A stretch of DNA of 64,000 bases from Allacma fusca. Taxonomy: Eukaryota > Arthropoda > Collembola > Symphypleona > Sminthuridae. A program made the translations under genes and the position numbers. The stretch spans positions 44,565,067-44,629,066 of the forward strand of contig OX359245.1 of assembly GCA_947179485.1 (NCBI GenBank). The letters run 5' to 3'. Positions 1-14,300 of the stretch are shown here, piece by piece. The notes below the pieces were generated by a model that was not told the DNA's origin, ran no database searches, and saw only the letters and a program-made list of their open reading frames with translations. Numbering within the stretch: the stretch's first letter is position 1; each line of letters starts with the position of its first letter.

Positions 1-1009
1 GTTTACTTTGCGATTGGGCAGCAGGTATGAGGATTTGTCGATTGATGTGTCATTTAGAATAGTTATTTTACGTTCTTTTAAAAGATTATTAGATGGATTT
101 TGTGGGGGGAGGAGAGCTGTAGTAGAGATTTGTTTTAAATTGTTTCGGGAGGTAGGTTTTTAATGAAGTGGGTCAGCTGTTGGAGAATGAGAGTTTGGTT
201 TGAATCGTACAAATGAATGTCTTCAAAATCTTTTCTGTCATGTAGGATGTATAATGAGAGCGTTATTTGATGTTCGATAGTGCTATCTTTTACAATGAAA
301 GTATTTAATTGGAGGGACGGAGTTGCTATGACTTTTGATGTGTTGGATGTCTGGGGATTATTTTTGAGATTAATGCGAGTATTTTGGTTTCCTAGGTCAA
401 GTCTGATAAATCGAGGAAATCCGCCGATGGTTACCTTCATCCCCCGACACCTGACAAGCAATTTTTAATATCTCCGCCCGCCTCACCACCCGTGGGCTGG
501 GAACCACGAGCGGAAGATCAGCCGAACATAAATTTTGATCTCATTTCAGCCCTGTCGCAATTAGCACCTGGTGAGTGATTTGCTTTAAATTGTTGTTGAG
601 ATTACTTATTTGGCTGCATTTCCTCATCAGATTCCGCATTGCAATTGCTTGCCATTACATTTGTGGATTACGAAGTAACGACGTTTTGATAGTAGTCTAA
701 CATGGTGATGCGGAGTAGTAAAATGCGCTGACCAAATAGGAGTTTTAATGATTTTGTAAAGGCAGAGTGTAGGAACTCGTAATATCATGATGAATACATA
801 TAGGAAATAAGTGTGCATTTTTAGCAATGAAATGTTAATTTTCTCCAGGTGAATCTCACGAACTCTACAAACCCCTATCCGCTACCCACCCTTCGATTGT
901 GGTTCACATTGCAGCAGCTCCGACTGCAGCCGAGAAGTCCCTGTTGGAGAATGGCTTCAAAATTATCCAGACCAAGCGACCACCCATGAGTGCGACTGAA
1001 GCCGAATGA
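1..1009 (+). CDS. sra: Calcipressin / regulator of calcineurin (RCAN), 3' part
   Basis: This is the C-terminal part of a calcipressin (RCAN family; sarah/nebula in flies), a cytosolic protein that binds and modulates the phosphatase calcineurin. Three exons are visible: 1-24 (end of an exon cut by the window edge), 396-570 and 849-1009, all with GT/AG borders and matching phase. The joined product begins VYFAIGQQ and continues through the family hallmark [15 protein letters not shown], then a region equivalent to the conserved INYDLL..ISKLGPGE block (here [16 protein letters not shown]). It ends with the KIIQTKRP element, which in this family lies in the calcineurin-docking C-terminus, followed by a short acidic tail and a TGA stop. 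The ISPPxSPP serines are the known phosphorylation site of the family. The RRM-like N-terminus lies outside the window. The paired AATAAA signals near 1693 are the best visible poly(A) candidates. Identification is firm; the symbol follows the fly orthologue. Confidence 0.92.
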
Positions 1010-4000
1010 ATTAGTTATTTCTTTAAAAATATAGATGTAGACCAATTTAATTTAATGTGTAGTGCATACTCTTTAAATCTATCTCCAAATCCATCCTATA
1101 TTTTTTGCGTTTAGTTTACAACAAGTAATTTAATGCAAACCAGGAAAAGAAGGTTGTAATTTTCGCATTTACAGTGCTCTCATGCACGCAATTACTTCGA
1201 CTACATATATTCAGTCACATTACAGCGATTATTGTTGTTAGTGTAGTTAGCTTGCCTCCTATTTAAAACTAATGACATGCCCATTCAAAAGAATTTGAAA
1301 TTTTTGAGTGCAATATTAATCCTCCTCTAGCCCTCATTCAGTTCAGCTAAATCTACGATAATTAATACTTCCTATCTGCAATAATATTACTGAATCCTGT
1401 AATACGTTTCAATGCATTATTTTGTAAGGATAAATGGACTGTGTTACCGAAACCGCTGGGGGTTATGTTATAATGATTGTTACAATCTTTCGCATAATTT
1501 TATTGTAAATTTTATCATCGTCTGGTTACATATAATAGCTATGTATGAGCAAGCCCAAAACTTGCTATAATATTAAAAAGGTAGATAGATTATGAAAGTA
1601 CTTACTGTAGTACCTTTTTACAATGTTTGATTCATCTGTTTACTAATACGAAAATACATATTCATTTAATCATTGTCTTCAATATTGTCGAACAATAAAA
1701 TAAAATAGAATCTATACGGTAACTTCAAATACTTTCATATAATTTCATACAGTTTCAATATTTTCATCTGTTATTGCTTATTATTTCCAGGAGTGTTACC
1801 CGATTGACCCTTCACATACTTAACTGTCATCCATCCCTGCCCCAATCCCGCCCTCAGTTACCGACAACCCTAACCACATCATTGTACAAAGTATCAACCC
1901 TTCTCGTCAGAGTGCACTCATTTTGGAAGTATATCTATACCGTACCCTCGCTGTGTTATGCACAAAGCCGGTTGCAGTGTTTACTACACTTCCCCTACAC
2001 AGTGAAGGATATTGGGGCATAGTGAGAAGGGAGTGAATTTTCCCACTATCAAATTGGGTATGGCACCGAATATTTCCCTTCTCAATAGTTCAGCCAGGTC
2101 AAGCCGGACACAATGTCTATGAAAGCGTGAGTGTAACCTACATCACATTCTCTGATACGTAAAGTTGCCCATGTGTAATTCCTATCCAGATATTTTCCTT
2201 AAATATCATAGGCATATTCCAATTTAATTCCAATTACAGTCCAATTCCAATTATGAATTTTCTACAAGGAGCTACTCTGCTCCAAGGAAGGTGCACCTCT
2301 GCGCAAGAACTTAAATTTAAATAGTAAAGCGCTAATGTAGATCCAGCAAAGAAAAAAACATACAACAAAAACAAGCAAATTTTCAGAAGTGCATTCCGAA
2401 TTGCATCTATTCTGTTCGTTAAAAATAAATAATTACAAATTAATCAACACCCTCCCGGGCTCTATAAGAGCACTCCTAAAATGTCAAAATAGTACACGTT
2501 GGTCTCCATACACTTTACAACGTTCCCTACAGGAGATCTCTCTGCAATCCTAAAAATATTTAAATAAATTCCCTTTTACTGTCCCAATATAATTTATTTA
2601 TATTAATAAGATTAGGACTATCCATATGTCAAATTTTACTTTCTTAAGGGTTAATTAAAAGAAAGAGTGCACTGTATTTAAAAATAATTAATTACGACTT
2701 AAGATCAAATTAGAAAAATTCCTATTGAGCCGACTCACAATCAATCCCAAATAAACCTTACTCCTACCACTCCTTAAGAACAACCCATCAAGGTCCGCTA
2801 TTACCTTATAAAAGTACCCCTCACCCTTTCAGATTTTACCAGTTTCCAAATGCTTTAGTACCCCCAACAGATTTGACTCGTCCAACAGTCGGTTACCCTT
2901 AAAACCTTTACGTTGTAGGATGGGGGGAACGGCCATAAATACATTCAATTCCCAGTAATCCTAATTATATGGAGCACCCAGCTTGGGTACCTAGTACCAT
3001 CTATTTTTATTTTATTTCCCACAACCACATTATTAGCCCTATATCCTTCAATGAATAGTTATACATTTCCCCTCCATAAATTCATTCATTCCAGAGAGAT
3101 TCGTCTGTATTTCCTCCTTGTAGGGCACAGGGCACTCTTTTGTAAGGAAAACTTTAATCTTGTTCTAGGAATGTAAAGGACAGGAACTCTCCAAATTTTG
3201 ACGTAATTTTGAGCTCAGAAATTTTAATCACTTAAATTTTATAAAAAGTCCAGTCTTAAATTCTTTAAAATAAATTATTATAATTAATATAAATTGAAAT
3301 AAATTTTTGGGATAATAAAGTGAGGCTATTAATTGTAACAGGCGAGCGGCTTTATTAAGTTTGATCCGGACTCTGAAAGGTGGGGATCAGTCAAAGACTG
3401 AAACACCCTGAAGAGGCTCGAACTCCAGTCGGTCCCAGTGCGTTCAATTAAAAATGTACATGCTGTATGGACGACACGTTCGTTATACAGACACTATTCA
3501 TATGTAAAGCTACGGCAAGACGGCTCTTCGGCCGTCTGATGATGAGTCGGCGTACTAAACCAAGCAACAGAAAATATCCCTTGACTCTTTGGCTGCTACT
3601 TTAAATACATAAGTGTTACTCTGAAACCACTGAAACCTATTCCCTACCAAAAGCACACACATACAGTCATATACACACACAGATACAGCATACAATAAAT
3701 TCAAGTAAGTATTTATACAACTTTAAATAACAAAAAAAAAACTCTTTTTTTAATTTGAAACTCATGCTCCTTCAAAACTCTTAATTACTTCATAGTTTAA
3801 AATAAATTTTTATTTTTCCAGCAGAGGAAGTTCCACCCTTAGGCCAGAGACTCTGTGGGTAATTAATTCCTCGGGAGAAACAAGAAAAAAAAACCACATC
3901 TTAAAAATTGGTTCCCATTCCCCAACGGTTTCAAATTTCCAACTCACTTTACAATTGACATCCAAGTGTGAATTAGTACTTGAAAAATTTGAAAAAGTGT

Positions 4001-4332
4001 CCTTTCCGGGAAGAGTCAGCAGAAGATCTTTTTTTTCAAAACTCCGTAGTTCTACGATCCCTCCTGGTGTTTTGGGGTTGGACACAAGTTCATCAAGTTT
4101 GTCAGGAATAATTATTGTGCATCAAGAAGAGTGAGAGAGAGAGACACACGAGCGGACTTTGGAAAAGACATTTATTTTGTTGAACCCTTGTTATTATTAT
4201 TTCTTGTTGGATATATTTAAACTGGACAGAATGTAACGAAGGAGTTGGGACGGAAATTGGAGTGGATCTAAAGGGATTTAGTAGGAATTTACATTCAGTT
4301 TACTTTTAGCGGGAGTGCAGTGCGGGGTGACA
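1010..4332. other. Intergenic: RCAN 3' UTR and SCAF 5' flank
   Basis: No coding exon could be supported here. The left part is probably RCAN 3' UTR, with overlapping AATAAA motifs starting at 1693. The right part should contain the promoter and 5' UTR of the SCAF gene; a short GA-rich run lies near 4130-4145. A compact GC-rich hairpin lies near 3512-3533 in otherwise AT-rich DNA. Short open frames here (for example 1774-2022) show no family features. Confidence 0.5.
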
Positions 4333-7300
4333 ATGTCGTCGGACATGGAGGCAGTTAATTTATTTAATTCGGAGGTGAGTGGGGTTTTAGGGATAATTGG
4401 GGATTGTTGAGGGTGAGGACGTAATTGTGGAGAGTGTATATTTGAGTTTTGTTGTTGGAATTTACGGGATATAATGGACTGTTGTTGTGGGGGGAGGAAG
4501 AATAAGTGTGGGTTTGAATTTTGATTTTGATTTGTTCTTTCTCTAGCTCTCATCGTTGTATGATGTGAAACCTCCTATTTCAAAGGGGAAGATGACCTCC
4601 ATCACCCGGGCGGCTCTGAAAGCTGTGAAATTGTACAAGCATGTTGTTCAAAGTGTTGAGAAGTTTATACAGAAGGTTGGATTTTTATCCTGATATATTT
4701 TTGGGTGATATGTTTATCTCACTTGTTGTTTTCGAGTTTTGACGGGGAAGCTTGGGGAAATGATCTGCTGTAGGAGTTGAGTTGGGATGTGATAGGATTT
4801 TTGTCCTTTGGGAGGAGGTTGTAGTTTTGGAGTTGTGATGGGTCAAAGTTTGTGTTTTTTTAGAATAGCGTGTGGAGCTCACTATAGTTCAAGTGCACTC
4901 CCTTGCTTTGAGATTTTCCTGTTTTTTTGTTAGGGCAGACTAGTCATTTTGTAATATTGACTCACGGGATTGAGATTACATCGTTTCTGCACCTTTTCCG
5001 ACATTTCCTGTTTATGGTTGTGAAAGGTTCAAATGTAGAATTCCTTTTCCTTACTTAGAACTTGTTACATGATTATTTGTTTTTGTTCCACTTTATCATT
5101 TTAAAATGTTCCTTTTTTGTTAGATTAGATTAAATATGTATTGAAATACAAAATTCCAGTCGTTTATTTGACTTTTGATTAAATATTCTTAACTCGGACC
5201 CTTTTCAACTTTTTTGTTTTGGGGGGTAGATAAGGCTCTGCTAAATTTTCTCAAGTAGTAGTCAAATATTGGTAACCATTACCTTTCCCACGTCACAGTT
5301 CCGAAACTAGATGTTAGGAGAAAGTGTTCACATCTTTATTTCTACTTATCGAGTATATAATTTCAACCATCGTCAAAATAAAAAACAGGGGGTAAAGTAA
5401 ACTTGTTAGGACTGTTTTATTTGAGAATTGTTTCTGAACAATTCGGAAGGTTGGATGATAAATACAATTGATGATGATATTTTTATTGCCTTGTAGTGCA
5501 AGCCGGAGTACAAGATTCCAGGTTTGTACGTAATAGACTCAATCATCCGACAGTCCCGTCATCAGTTCGGGCCGGAAAAGGACGTTTTTGCTATGCGTTT
5601 TGCTAGGAATTTGACCAATACTTTTGTTCATCTGTACAAATGTCCGGATGATGAGAAAGTACGTAAAACTACGTTGGATATATTTTCAATTCGTTTTTGT
5701 AATAACTAATGTAGATGGAAATTATATATTTTACTGGAAAGTACGTACTAAAAACAAAAATAAAATTCATTTGTTGGTGTTTTTTTCTTCTAGGCAAAAA
5801 TAATTCGTGTCTTAAATCTTTGGCAAAAAAATAAAATTTTCATGCCAGATGTCATAGCGCCGTTGTTTGACTTAGCAAACCCAAATCATGAGATTTGGGA
5901 AAAGATAAATTTACAGCAGCAGGCTTCGGAGGCGATGCAAAACAACAATAATAGTTCCCAAGCTAAGAATTCCCAAGGTGGAGACTTCGGCCAGGTAAGA
6001 TGTTTTCAATTGAAGCACTATACATAACGCTTTGCCTATTTTAGAGCTTCTAAAAAACAATTTGTTATGTACATACTATTATTATGGTTGATTACGTCGT
6101 TTAAATGGTATTCTAAGACAGCGTTTTGAAAAATTTTCAGGTACATTTCAAAAAGGAGTTGTTAGATTATGACTACGATGACGATGTGGAGCCAAATAAT
6201 GAGAATAAAGACAGAACCCCGGGATTATCACAACAGTCCCAGTTATCGCAGCAGCAGCAGCAGCAAATGTCACAGGCTCAACCTTCGTTAGCGGATAAGA
6301 TTCCACAAAATGTTCTCTCAGGGTTTGATGCTCTTGGATCTTTGCTGGCCAACCCAGAAGTGCTTAGGCAGTTACAAACACTCCAGGAACAAATGGCCGC
6401 GGCGGCGGCTCAACAATCCCAAATTAGTCAATTTTCTACTCCTGAGCAGGAGCGTCAGCGGAAGCTGGCGGAATTGAATAAGCAGGAAGCAGCCTTTGAA
6501 CAACGATTAGCACAGACTGTAGCTGTGAGTTGGTTTTAACTTTTGAGTTAATTAACTTGTTGATGTATTGATATGCTAATAATTAATGAATTACGTAAAT
6601 AATGTGTAAAATTGTAAAATCTCAAGTCTTTCATACTTTTTAATTGAATTTATATTATTTATCAGCAATTGTTCTTTTTAAAATTCCAGCGCCTTCCTTT
6701 TGCCGTGGACTGTGACTTTGATGCTTCGGGGAAGCCAGAAGACGAAAAATTAGACGCCCATCACCAACCCCCACCACAACAACAACCGCCAACACAGAAC
6801 ATGACCCAGCTTCTCCCTCCAGTCTTCTTCCATCAATTAGAAAATACTCCTATGCCGCCTGGACCTCCTCCTATGAACCTCTTTGATCAAAATTTCCGAT
6901 TCGGTGGACCCCCACAGCCAACACCTATGCAACTCCAACAGCAGCAGCAGCAGCAACAACAAGAGTTAATTAGTCAAGGAATGTACAGTCACTTTAACAA
7001 TTATAATCCTCAACAACAACAACAGCAGCAACAGCAGCAACAACAACAGCAACTTCAACTTCAGCAGCAGCCAGTTTTTGATGACAAGGATCGTGGCCCA
7101 CGATCACGTCGAAGAAGGTAGGATGTCATGGAAAATACTATTGGAGCTAAATTATTAATAATTTATTATTGACAGCACTTACATGAATATTTTGGGAATT
7201 TCAGCCGAGAAACAATTGGAAATGAGAGCATCAAAGCAGAAATTGTTGACTATAAACGGAATGATTTTTCAATCAGGTCAAGATCCCCTTTGGTTCCTGA

Positions 7301-10300
7301 TAGGGGTAGAAAATCAAGATCTAGGAGTCGGTCAAGATCTAGGAGGAAATCCAGGAGTGGGTCTCGAGGAAGATCTAACAGAAGAAAGTATACGTACGTA
7401 TTCTTATTTATTTGTTAAAATAAGAAAAAAACTTTGTATTATTGATTTTGTCTCAGTATTCACTTATTAGGATCTTGCTTTTCTTAGTTCTTACAAAAAT
7501 ATGTTATTGAGATTAATTGTTTACAATTCATCCAGAAGATCCAGATCCCGTGAACGCCGAGAAGAAAAGGAAAAAGAGAAGGAACGAGCAAGGAAAGGGT
7601 TCCCAGTCATGCGTAAGGATCATTTGTCCGTCTGCTCTACCACACTTTGGGTGGGTCACTTGTCCAAGTTAGTGAGTCAGGAGGAAATCTCTGACACGTT
7701 TGGAGCTTACGGGGATATTGTGAGCATTGACCTGATTCCTCCCCGAGGATGTGCTTTTGTTGTTATGAATCGGCGGCAAGATGCTCTCAGAGCCTTGGAT
7801 CGGCTTCGAAGTGTTAAACTACAAGGAAAAGCTATTACAGTATGCTTCAATCAATTCAGTAACATTTGATCATATTCGAAAGGATCATGACCTTATTAGC
7901 ACAGGACTCGCTAATTGTGTAATTTTTGCATAATAGCTGGCATGGGCTCCAGGAAAGAGCGTGAAGGGGCGAGAATGGAAGGATTACTGGGAAGTTGAGC
8001 AAGGTGTATCTTACATACCTTGGACAAAGCTAAGGGCAGATACAAATATCGATGAATTTGAGGATGGCGGATGCATCGATGAGGATACGCTGCCAGCGTT
8101 TTTGAAAGGTGGTACAAGTATATTTTAAACGGAGTTCAGATAGTCTGGAATTTTCAATATTTAGTATTTAAAATGTTGTATGACACGGTGGCTGGTGCCC
8201 CATCTTTATATTCACTAATAAATTGATTTGTTGATTAAAGACCGACCCAAGCCCGCGCTTTCAACCGGTGACCAACAACAATCCGATAAAGAAGTAGTAG
8301 AGGTACCACAAGGAGTGCCACCTCCTTCACAAACCTTGCCTAAACCTGTGGCCGCTCCCCTTCTTCCTACACCCACAAGTGTTCAGATGTTAATTGATAG
8401 TAACTCCTCATCACAGCAACAGGGAAGTCAGCCAGCATCACAGCAGTCCTCATCCACCACAGGAGATACAGACGCCCGACCAGAATTAAACGCAGTGGCA
8501 GCAGCTGCAGCTGCAGCAGCAGCATCTCATGTCAGTGGACAGCCTTTGGGGCCGGTGCCAAATCCTGGACCCGGAATGGTTCAATCTTTTGTTGGTTTGC
8601 CGCGTAAGTACACACTTGTGTTATTTTAAATCGACATCATCTATTAATTTTAAGGGTGTTTTTGAAACGTTATTGTTAATAGAACTTGTTTCGATTTTAA
8701 CGGATTATTATTATAGTTATTCTTGTTATTAATTTTCATAGCTCAAGTAGGATTAATGGGAAATATGGGCATGGGTCCTCAATTTGGAATGATGGTGCCA
8801 CCGCCAATGCTTGCTGGCCCAGGAGGACCAGGAAGTCAAGGAATGCCACCATTCGGCCCACCTTCAGCTATGCTAGGGGTCATGGGCCAAGGTCCATCGG
8901 GAATGATGGGCCCAGGAGCCCCTGGAGGACCGCCACTTGGAACACCGAACAATTCAGGAGCCGGACTCCTTGGAGATATGCCCATGGTGCATCCATCTGT
9001 GTTGCAACAACAAATCAATAACAGTATGGTGGAATTACCGGGTGGCAGCACGGGACCCCTTGTGGGTACGCCCTTTGACTCTGAGATTAAACGTTTGCGG
9101 AATAGTGATGACGACAGTCGAAGTGGGAGCAATCCAGAGGGCCAGAAAAGGTACCAGTAATTCGTTTTAACGTGATTGATTCTTACTGAGAACTACTACA
9201 TTGCGTATTTTTGTTTTACCGAATTTCATGATCTCTTCATGTAATCTGTAATGCAATGTGTACATTTCAAAATAAATAATTAAATATTTCTTCAGGAAAA
9301 AATCCCGTTTTGAAGATGTGCCGGAAGACAGCAAATCATTGGATCGGAGCAAGGACGACCGAGTACCTTTGCATGAGAGACTCAAAAACATTGCAGACTA
9401 TGGAATGGAGAACCGTGGGAGTTTACTTGGAACCCCTCGGGGTCCACCCGGACTTAATAATTTATTGTTTCCCAACGGTCAGGCTCCTCCACAAAGTGAG
9501 AACTGATTTACCTTTTCTCATTTTTCTGAAGATTTTATGTTGTGTTAAAACAGTTTATTGATAAATATTTTTGAAATGACGTTTTGCAGTTGTTGCTACC
9601 GACCGTGTAGGTGTACGTCCTGGCTTCATCCGACCTCTTTTCCCATCGCCATCCAGCACTAACGCAGCCCTCCCAATCCCAGCCTCTGGCGCCACAACCA
9701 ATTGGTTTGACAACAACGACTCTTCAAATCCCTTCGTTAATCCGAATAACCCGAATCCGTTCATTGGTAACCCATTCATACAGCAGCAAGGTAGTGTTGG
9801 TGGAGGAAATCCTTTCGACGTCAATGCAAGTTTCGAAGGATTTAGCTCCCCTGCAGGAGGAAGAGGCTGGACGCAACAACCTTCTCCGCAAAAATGGGGT
9901 CGAGATTCTTCCAGAGGGGGTTCATGGGGTAGAGGTGATCGGCGGGAGGACCGTTTTCCTGCAGAAAGGGATAGCTGGAGAAGAGATAATTCTCGACGAG
10001 ATGGTCGGGATGATCGAGATCGGGATCATCGAGATAGAGATCATCGAAGTAATTGGAATTCCTCTTCCTCGAAGGATCGATCTCGAAGGAATTTTGATTC
10101 GCCTCATCGAGGAAGCGGACCTACAGGAAGCTCATCCTCTGGGGATTCATCTCGTCGGTCACGTCGCAATAGTGGGAACAGTGACAATGTTTGGTCTAGT
10201 AATAGTAATGATCGGAACTACTCAAGAAGTCATCGGGAGCCAGAGGATGACTGGGATGAGGAAATTAAGAAGACTAATAACAATTCGAATAGCAAGAACA

Positions 10301-11352
10301 ATTCTGAAGAAGAAGGGGCAGGAGGTTTTGGTAAAGAAAATCAGTGGAAACAGGAAGCACCAGAAGATGAAGAAGATTGGGATCGGGAAATGGAATTGGA
10401 AGCTCAAGCCACTTCTGAATCTCAGGAAAATGAAAATCCAACGACAGAGAATCATTCTCCTTCGAACCTGGACAGAAATTTTGAAGACCAGGATGTTAAA
10501 CCTGCTGTATTTGCGGAAGAGGAACAGGCGGATTTTGTAGAACAAAAACCATTTATTCATAATGAAGAGGAATCCGAGGGGAATTACGTAAATGAAGAGG
10601 GGAATTCAAGGAATTCTGACGAAGAAGAACCTCTTGGAAATTCTATCAAAGAGGAAGAACCTGGCAGAAATTGTAACGAAGATCCATCCGAAGATTATGA
10701 CAGCAGATCTTCTCCTGTAGATGAAAATTGTCAAGATAATTTTAATTCTTCAGAATTTCCTAAACAAGACTATTACAAAAAAGAATATTCAAATAACGAG
10801 GAGGATATTAATGAAAATCCGGAACATTTTCACAGTAATTCAGAATCTTCAAACCGAGAAGACAAAACCTCTTCCTTCCACTCAGAAGAACAAGAATGGC
10901 CTGAAGAATCCTATGAAGAAGAAGAATCTTCTCCAGAGAAAAGTATTCACAAAGATAACTATTCGGAGGACAGTTTATTGCAGCCAGAATCTTCCATGGC
11001 TTCCAACAATAATTGGCATAATGACTCCGATTCAAGTTTAGTTTCTGGAGGCAAACACCCAAATAACAGTGAACATCATCAATCCCCACCCTCTTACGGC
11101 AAAAAACAATTTAATGTGAGTTCGGAGAATAATAGTAATTTTTATGATAGTAATAGTAATCATGATGACTTGAGTGAATTCAAGGCAGATTCAAATAATC
11201 CATTAAGAGAGCATGAGGAGGAGGAACATGAAGAAAATACAAGTGTACAATTACGTGAATTTAATGAAAATGAATTAATTAATAGTAGCTCTTCTACTTC
11301 TAATAGTAACAATAATCCTACTTCTGCTGCTACTTCGGAAGGAGCAATGTAG
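4333..11352 (+). CDS. SCAF8: SCAF4/SCAF8-type RNA polymerase II CTD-binding SR-related protein
   Basis: Nuclear protein of the SCAF4/SCAF8 family, which binds the phosphorylated RNA polymerase II CTD and nascent RNA and suppresses premature polyadenylation. Thirteen exons join in phase: 4333-4374, 4547-4675, 5497-5658, 5794-5994, 6141-6524, 6690-7117, 7205-7387 (or 7393), 7536-7839, 7937-8108 (or 8111), 8241-8603, 8742-9150, 9296-9495, 9590-11352, giving about 1,580 residues. Residues 1-130 form the CTD-interacting domain, with hallmarks KPPISKGKMT, KFIQKCKPEYK, DSIIRQSRHQFG and RVLNLWQKN. Glutamine-rich stretches follow (about 200-440), then an RS-rich segment (450-530) and an RRM (about 543-620; LWVGHL and IPPRGCAFVVM). 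The VSYIPW block follows, then a Pro/Gly/Met-rich region and an RD/RE-rich region. The tail of about 320 residues is rich in Glu, Asn and Ser and is longer than in vertebrates (human proteins 1,147-1,271 residues). The start is the first ATG, at the MSSDMEAVNLFNSE equivalent of the human N-terminus. Confidence 0.95.
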
Positions 11353-14300
11353 TGCGAACATATTTGCTATTAAAAATTGTAATTTATGAAATTCTTTTCC
11401 TACTGTACATAAATATCCTTTTTAATTTCCGTATCCAAAACATTATATCGAAATAAACTTTACAACGTAATATATTTTAGTATTTAGTTGTTTTACTTTA
11501 ACGAAAAGTTTTAAAATTGTTTTTCAGCCTTATTGTTATTTAGGAGCAAAATACATAATTGCTTTTTCCCACTTTCACACAGGTTTAAGTATTAAGTGCA
11601 TTGTATCTTATTTGTGTTTTTTCTATGTGTAAGTACAATTATGCTGTATATGAAACGCTGCCGCGAAAATGATTTCAATCTGCATTGTTCTACTAGCATA
11701 TGTGCTTTTGTGTTTGAAGTTTATATTATTATTGCTATTATTATTATTATTGTTACTATCATTAGTATGAGGATTAATCTTCGTTAATACTTGAATATTT
11801 GTATTTGAATTACTTGGTAAGTTGTAGGTAGTAAACTAAAAATAGAAGTTATCCTGCTGTAATGTACATAAACGTATATTTACATTTAGAGCAACTCTGT
11901 ATAGTCTAACTGTTTCCTCTCCAGCATTACTCCTTGTATATAGTAATATGTCTTAATTTAAATACTAAATTAATTAGTAGTACTTGTATGATTTTAAATA
12001 AATATACAACTAATTTGACACACGTACGTATGAGCATATTTGATATTAATGATGATAATGATGATGAATAAAAATATCATATGGAATTATTGTTCCTGCC
12101 TTCTCGTGTAATAGATGTCAAAGTGAAACCAGTGGTGATAGAACCAGTGGACTTTACCCTTTCCCATTTTGTAACCAAAGGATTTTATTTGATAATTTTG
12201 TCGATCCAATTCTTAAACAGAGCTGCGTTTGGGTGTATTAAAAGTGTAGAACTCAACCAGAGTTTAAATTTTTGACGTGACTCACTTCAAAATTTAATTT
12301 GACGATAATTTAATAATAATTTGGGTAGAATCCTTAGAAAATCATTAAATTCGTATACTACACAAAATTGCAAACATAGAATTTGAAACTTATAAATAGC
12401 TTATATAAAATTCATGCCTACACGAGCTCACTCTTAGTCAGCGTAGTTAACTTCCCATATGATTTTATTTATTTATTACCTTTACAGATAGATACCCAAC
12501 TGAATTTGACCACAAATTACAACTTAATTCATATAATCCAAGCTGAACACAATTCGAGCTCTAAATTGTCAACAGTTAAGCACTCGATCATGAATCATGA
12601 GGCTAGCTCTGGAAACATCCATACTCTGTAAATTATAGAAGGAACATAATGGAAATTGAGTTGTTTACTTGCTACCTCTCCCCACTTGTTTGCATTCTCT
12701 AAATGGCCAGAAAGGATTGTAGAGAACCTTGAGGAAAATATTTGTTTTGCTGCAGTAATTAACCTGTTTATTAACCTGTGCCCCAGATTATACTTAAGAC
12801 ACTGGATTTTACTTACTAATAATTTTCCATGCTTCTTCCCATCGGGTACCTTTCTATGAGAAAGAAAGCTACTCACAATCAGCGTTATCGTTAGGGCACC
12901 TGTCTCCATCCCCGTCCTTCACCTCTAACCGTCCCACTTGTGCAGGAACATGTCCTAAAAATTGATACCCAAGATTCCCCTAGGATTTATATTCTATGTA
13001 CAGATATTTGGATGGGAAAAATGCAGAGCGTGCATTCCGGAGCGTGACAGTCTCTCCAGTAAAAGGACTGAAGGCCAGGGAACATCAATATTTTGGAATC
13101 ATGTCTCACATCACAAATATCTGTCTATGTAGGTTCCAGCTCAGCCCATGGTACTGGGTCGTCCAGCTCCGTATCGGGGTGAAGTAATTTAATCTTTCGA
13201 AAGATCGATAGCATTTAAGTATAATTACGCACAGATACAAAACCGAATGTGAGGTAATAATAATTATAGACAATAATAATTACCCAATTACTTACTCCTG
13301 CAGTATTAAATAATAGAATTCCCCACGACTCATATTACAGTTACATCTCTCTTTAGGTAGATAGCAACTGGGGTGATAGACTTTGGGGCAAAGTGTACAA
13401 AATCAACATATTATGTCATACAATAATTAAGTCTAAGAACTACATATACATAATTATACATGATGCATCATATATAATAATTACTGAAAAATTCATAGGT
13501 TTAAATGAAGGCTTTGAAAGGGTAAAATTGAAACATGGTACTCAAGTCATTTAATGTGTACGTAAAAGCACTTGCTCAAAAATTAATGGACTGAAACGGA
13601 GCTTCTCAACCTTTTGACCCTTTTGATAACAATGTACTTTTGCCATTAATACTTCGAGGCTGCAACATGAATGGCTCTCATTGTCAATCAGAAATGTCAG
13701 GAGCGAGAGGGTTCATCTTTCATCTGCAGATGTACTATATATGTGTGTCCTCGCTATAGAAGACTCCTTTATAGGAGAACATTTTGACTACTGGGACAAT
13801 ATAACGTGTAGGGAAATTCCTATTTACCACTATGGACATTTTTCCCCACGTGTGAGAGCCTGGATTTATAAAAGGGTTATATCTTATGAATTTAGAGAGC
13901 TCGTCTATAGTGGGGACAGACTGCATGTAAATATGTACCTGTACGTTGGAGATTAGAACTGGTTTTAACACATCCCAGTGACACATCCAGGAATGCTTTG
14001 GAAGATGTTAGAATGTGAACTCCATAGCAGGTGCTCAAGAAAGTGTTTAGTGTCAGGGAAATTACACTAGAATCGAAAGTGCAATGTTACAATAATAAAT
14101 CAATTTAATGCTGTAATTCTTGTAACATCTGTATGCCAATTACTATCATTCTTTCTTATTTATGACTATTTCACATTGATTCTTATTTGCACTTCACAGT
14201 CAACAACATTTTCTAGTTTTTATTTGATCATGTATGCATGTTGCACATAAATAATTACACATGAATACTATACATGGGATGATCAAAAATATACAAAAAA

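Noticed and set aside
3528-3560. Hammerhead ribozyme-like CTGATGA motif after the GC-rich hairpin
   Set aside because: The matching GAAA segment and a cleavage triplet before stem I are missing, so the core cannot be formed.
8836-9132. Antisense 98-codon frame inside the SCAF gene
   Set aside because: It is the shadow of a Gly/Pro-rich coding exon; no independent support.
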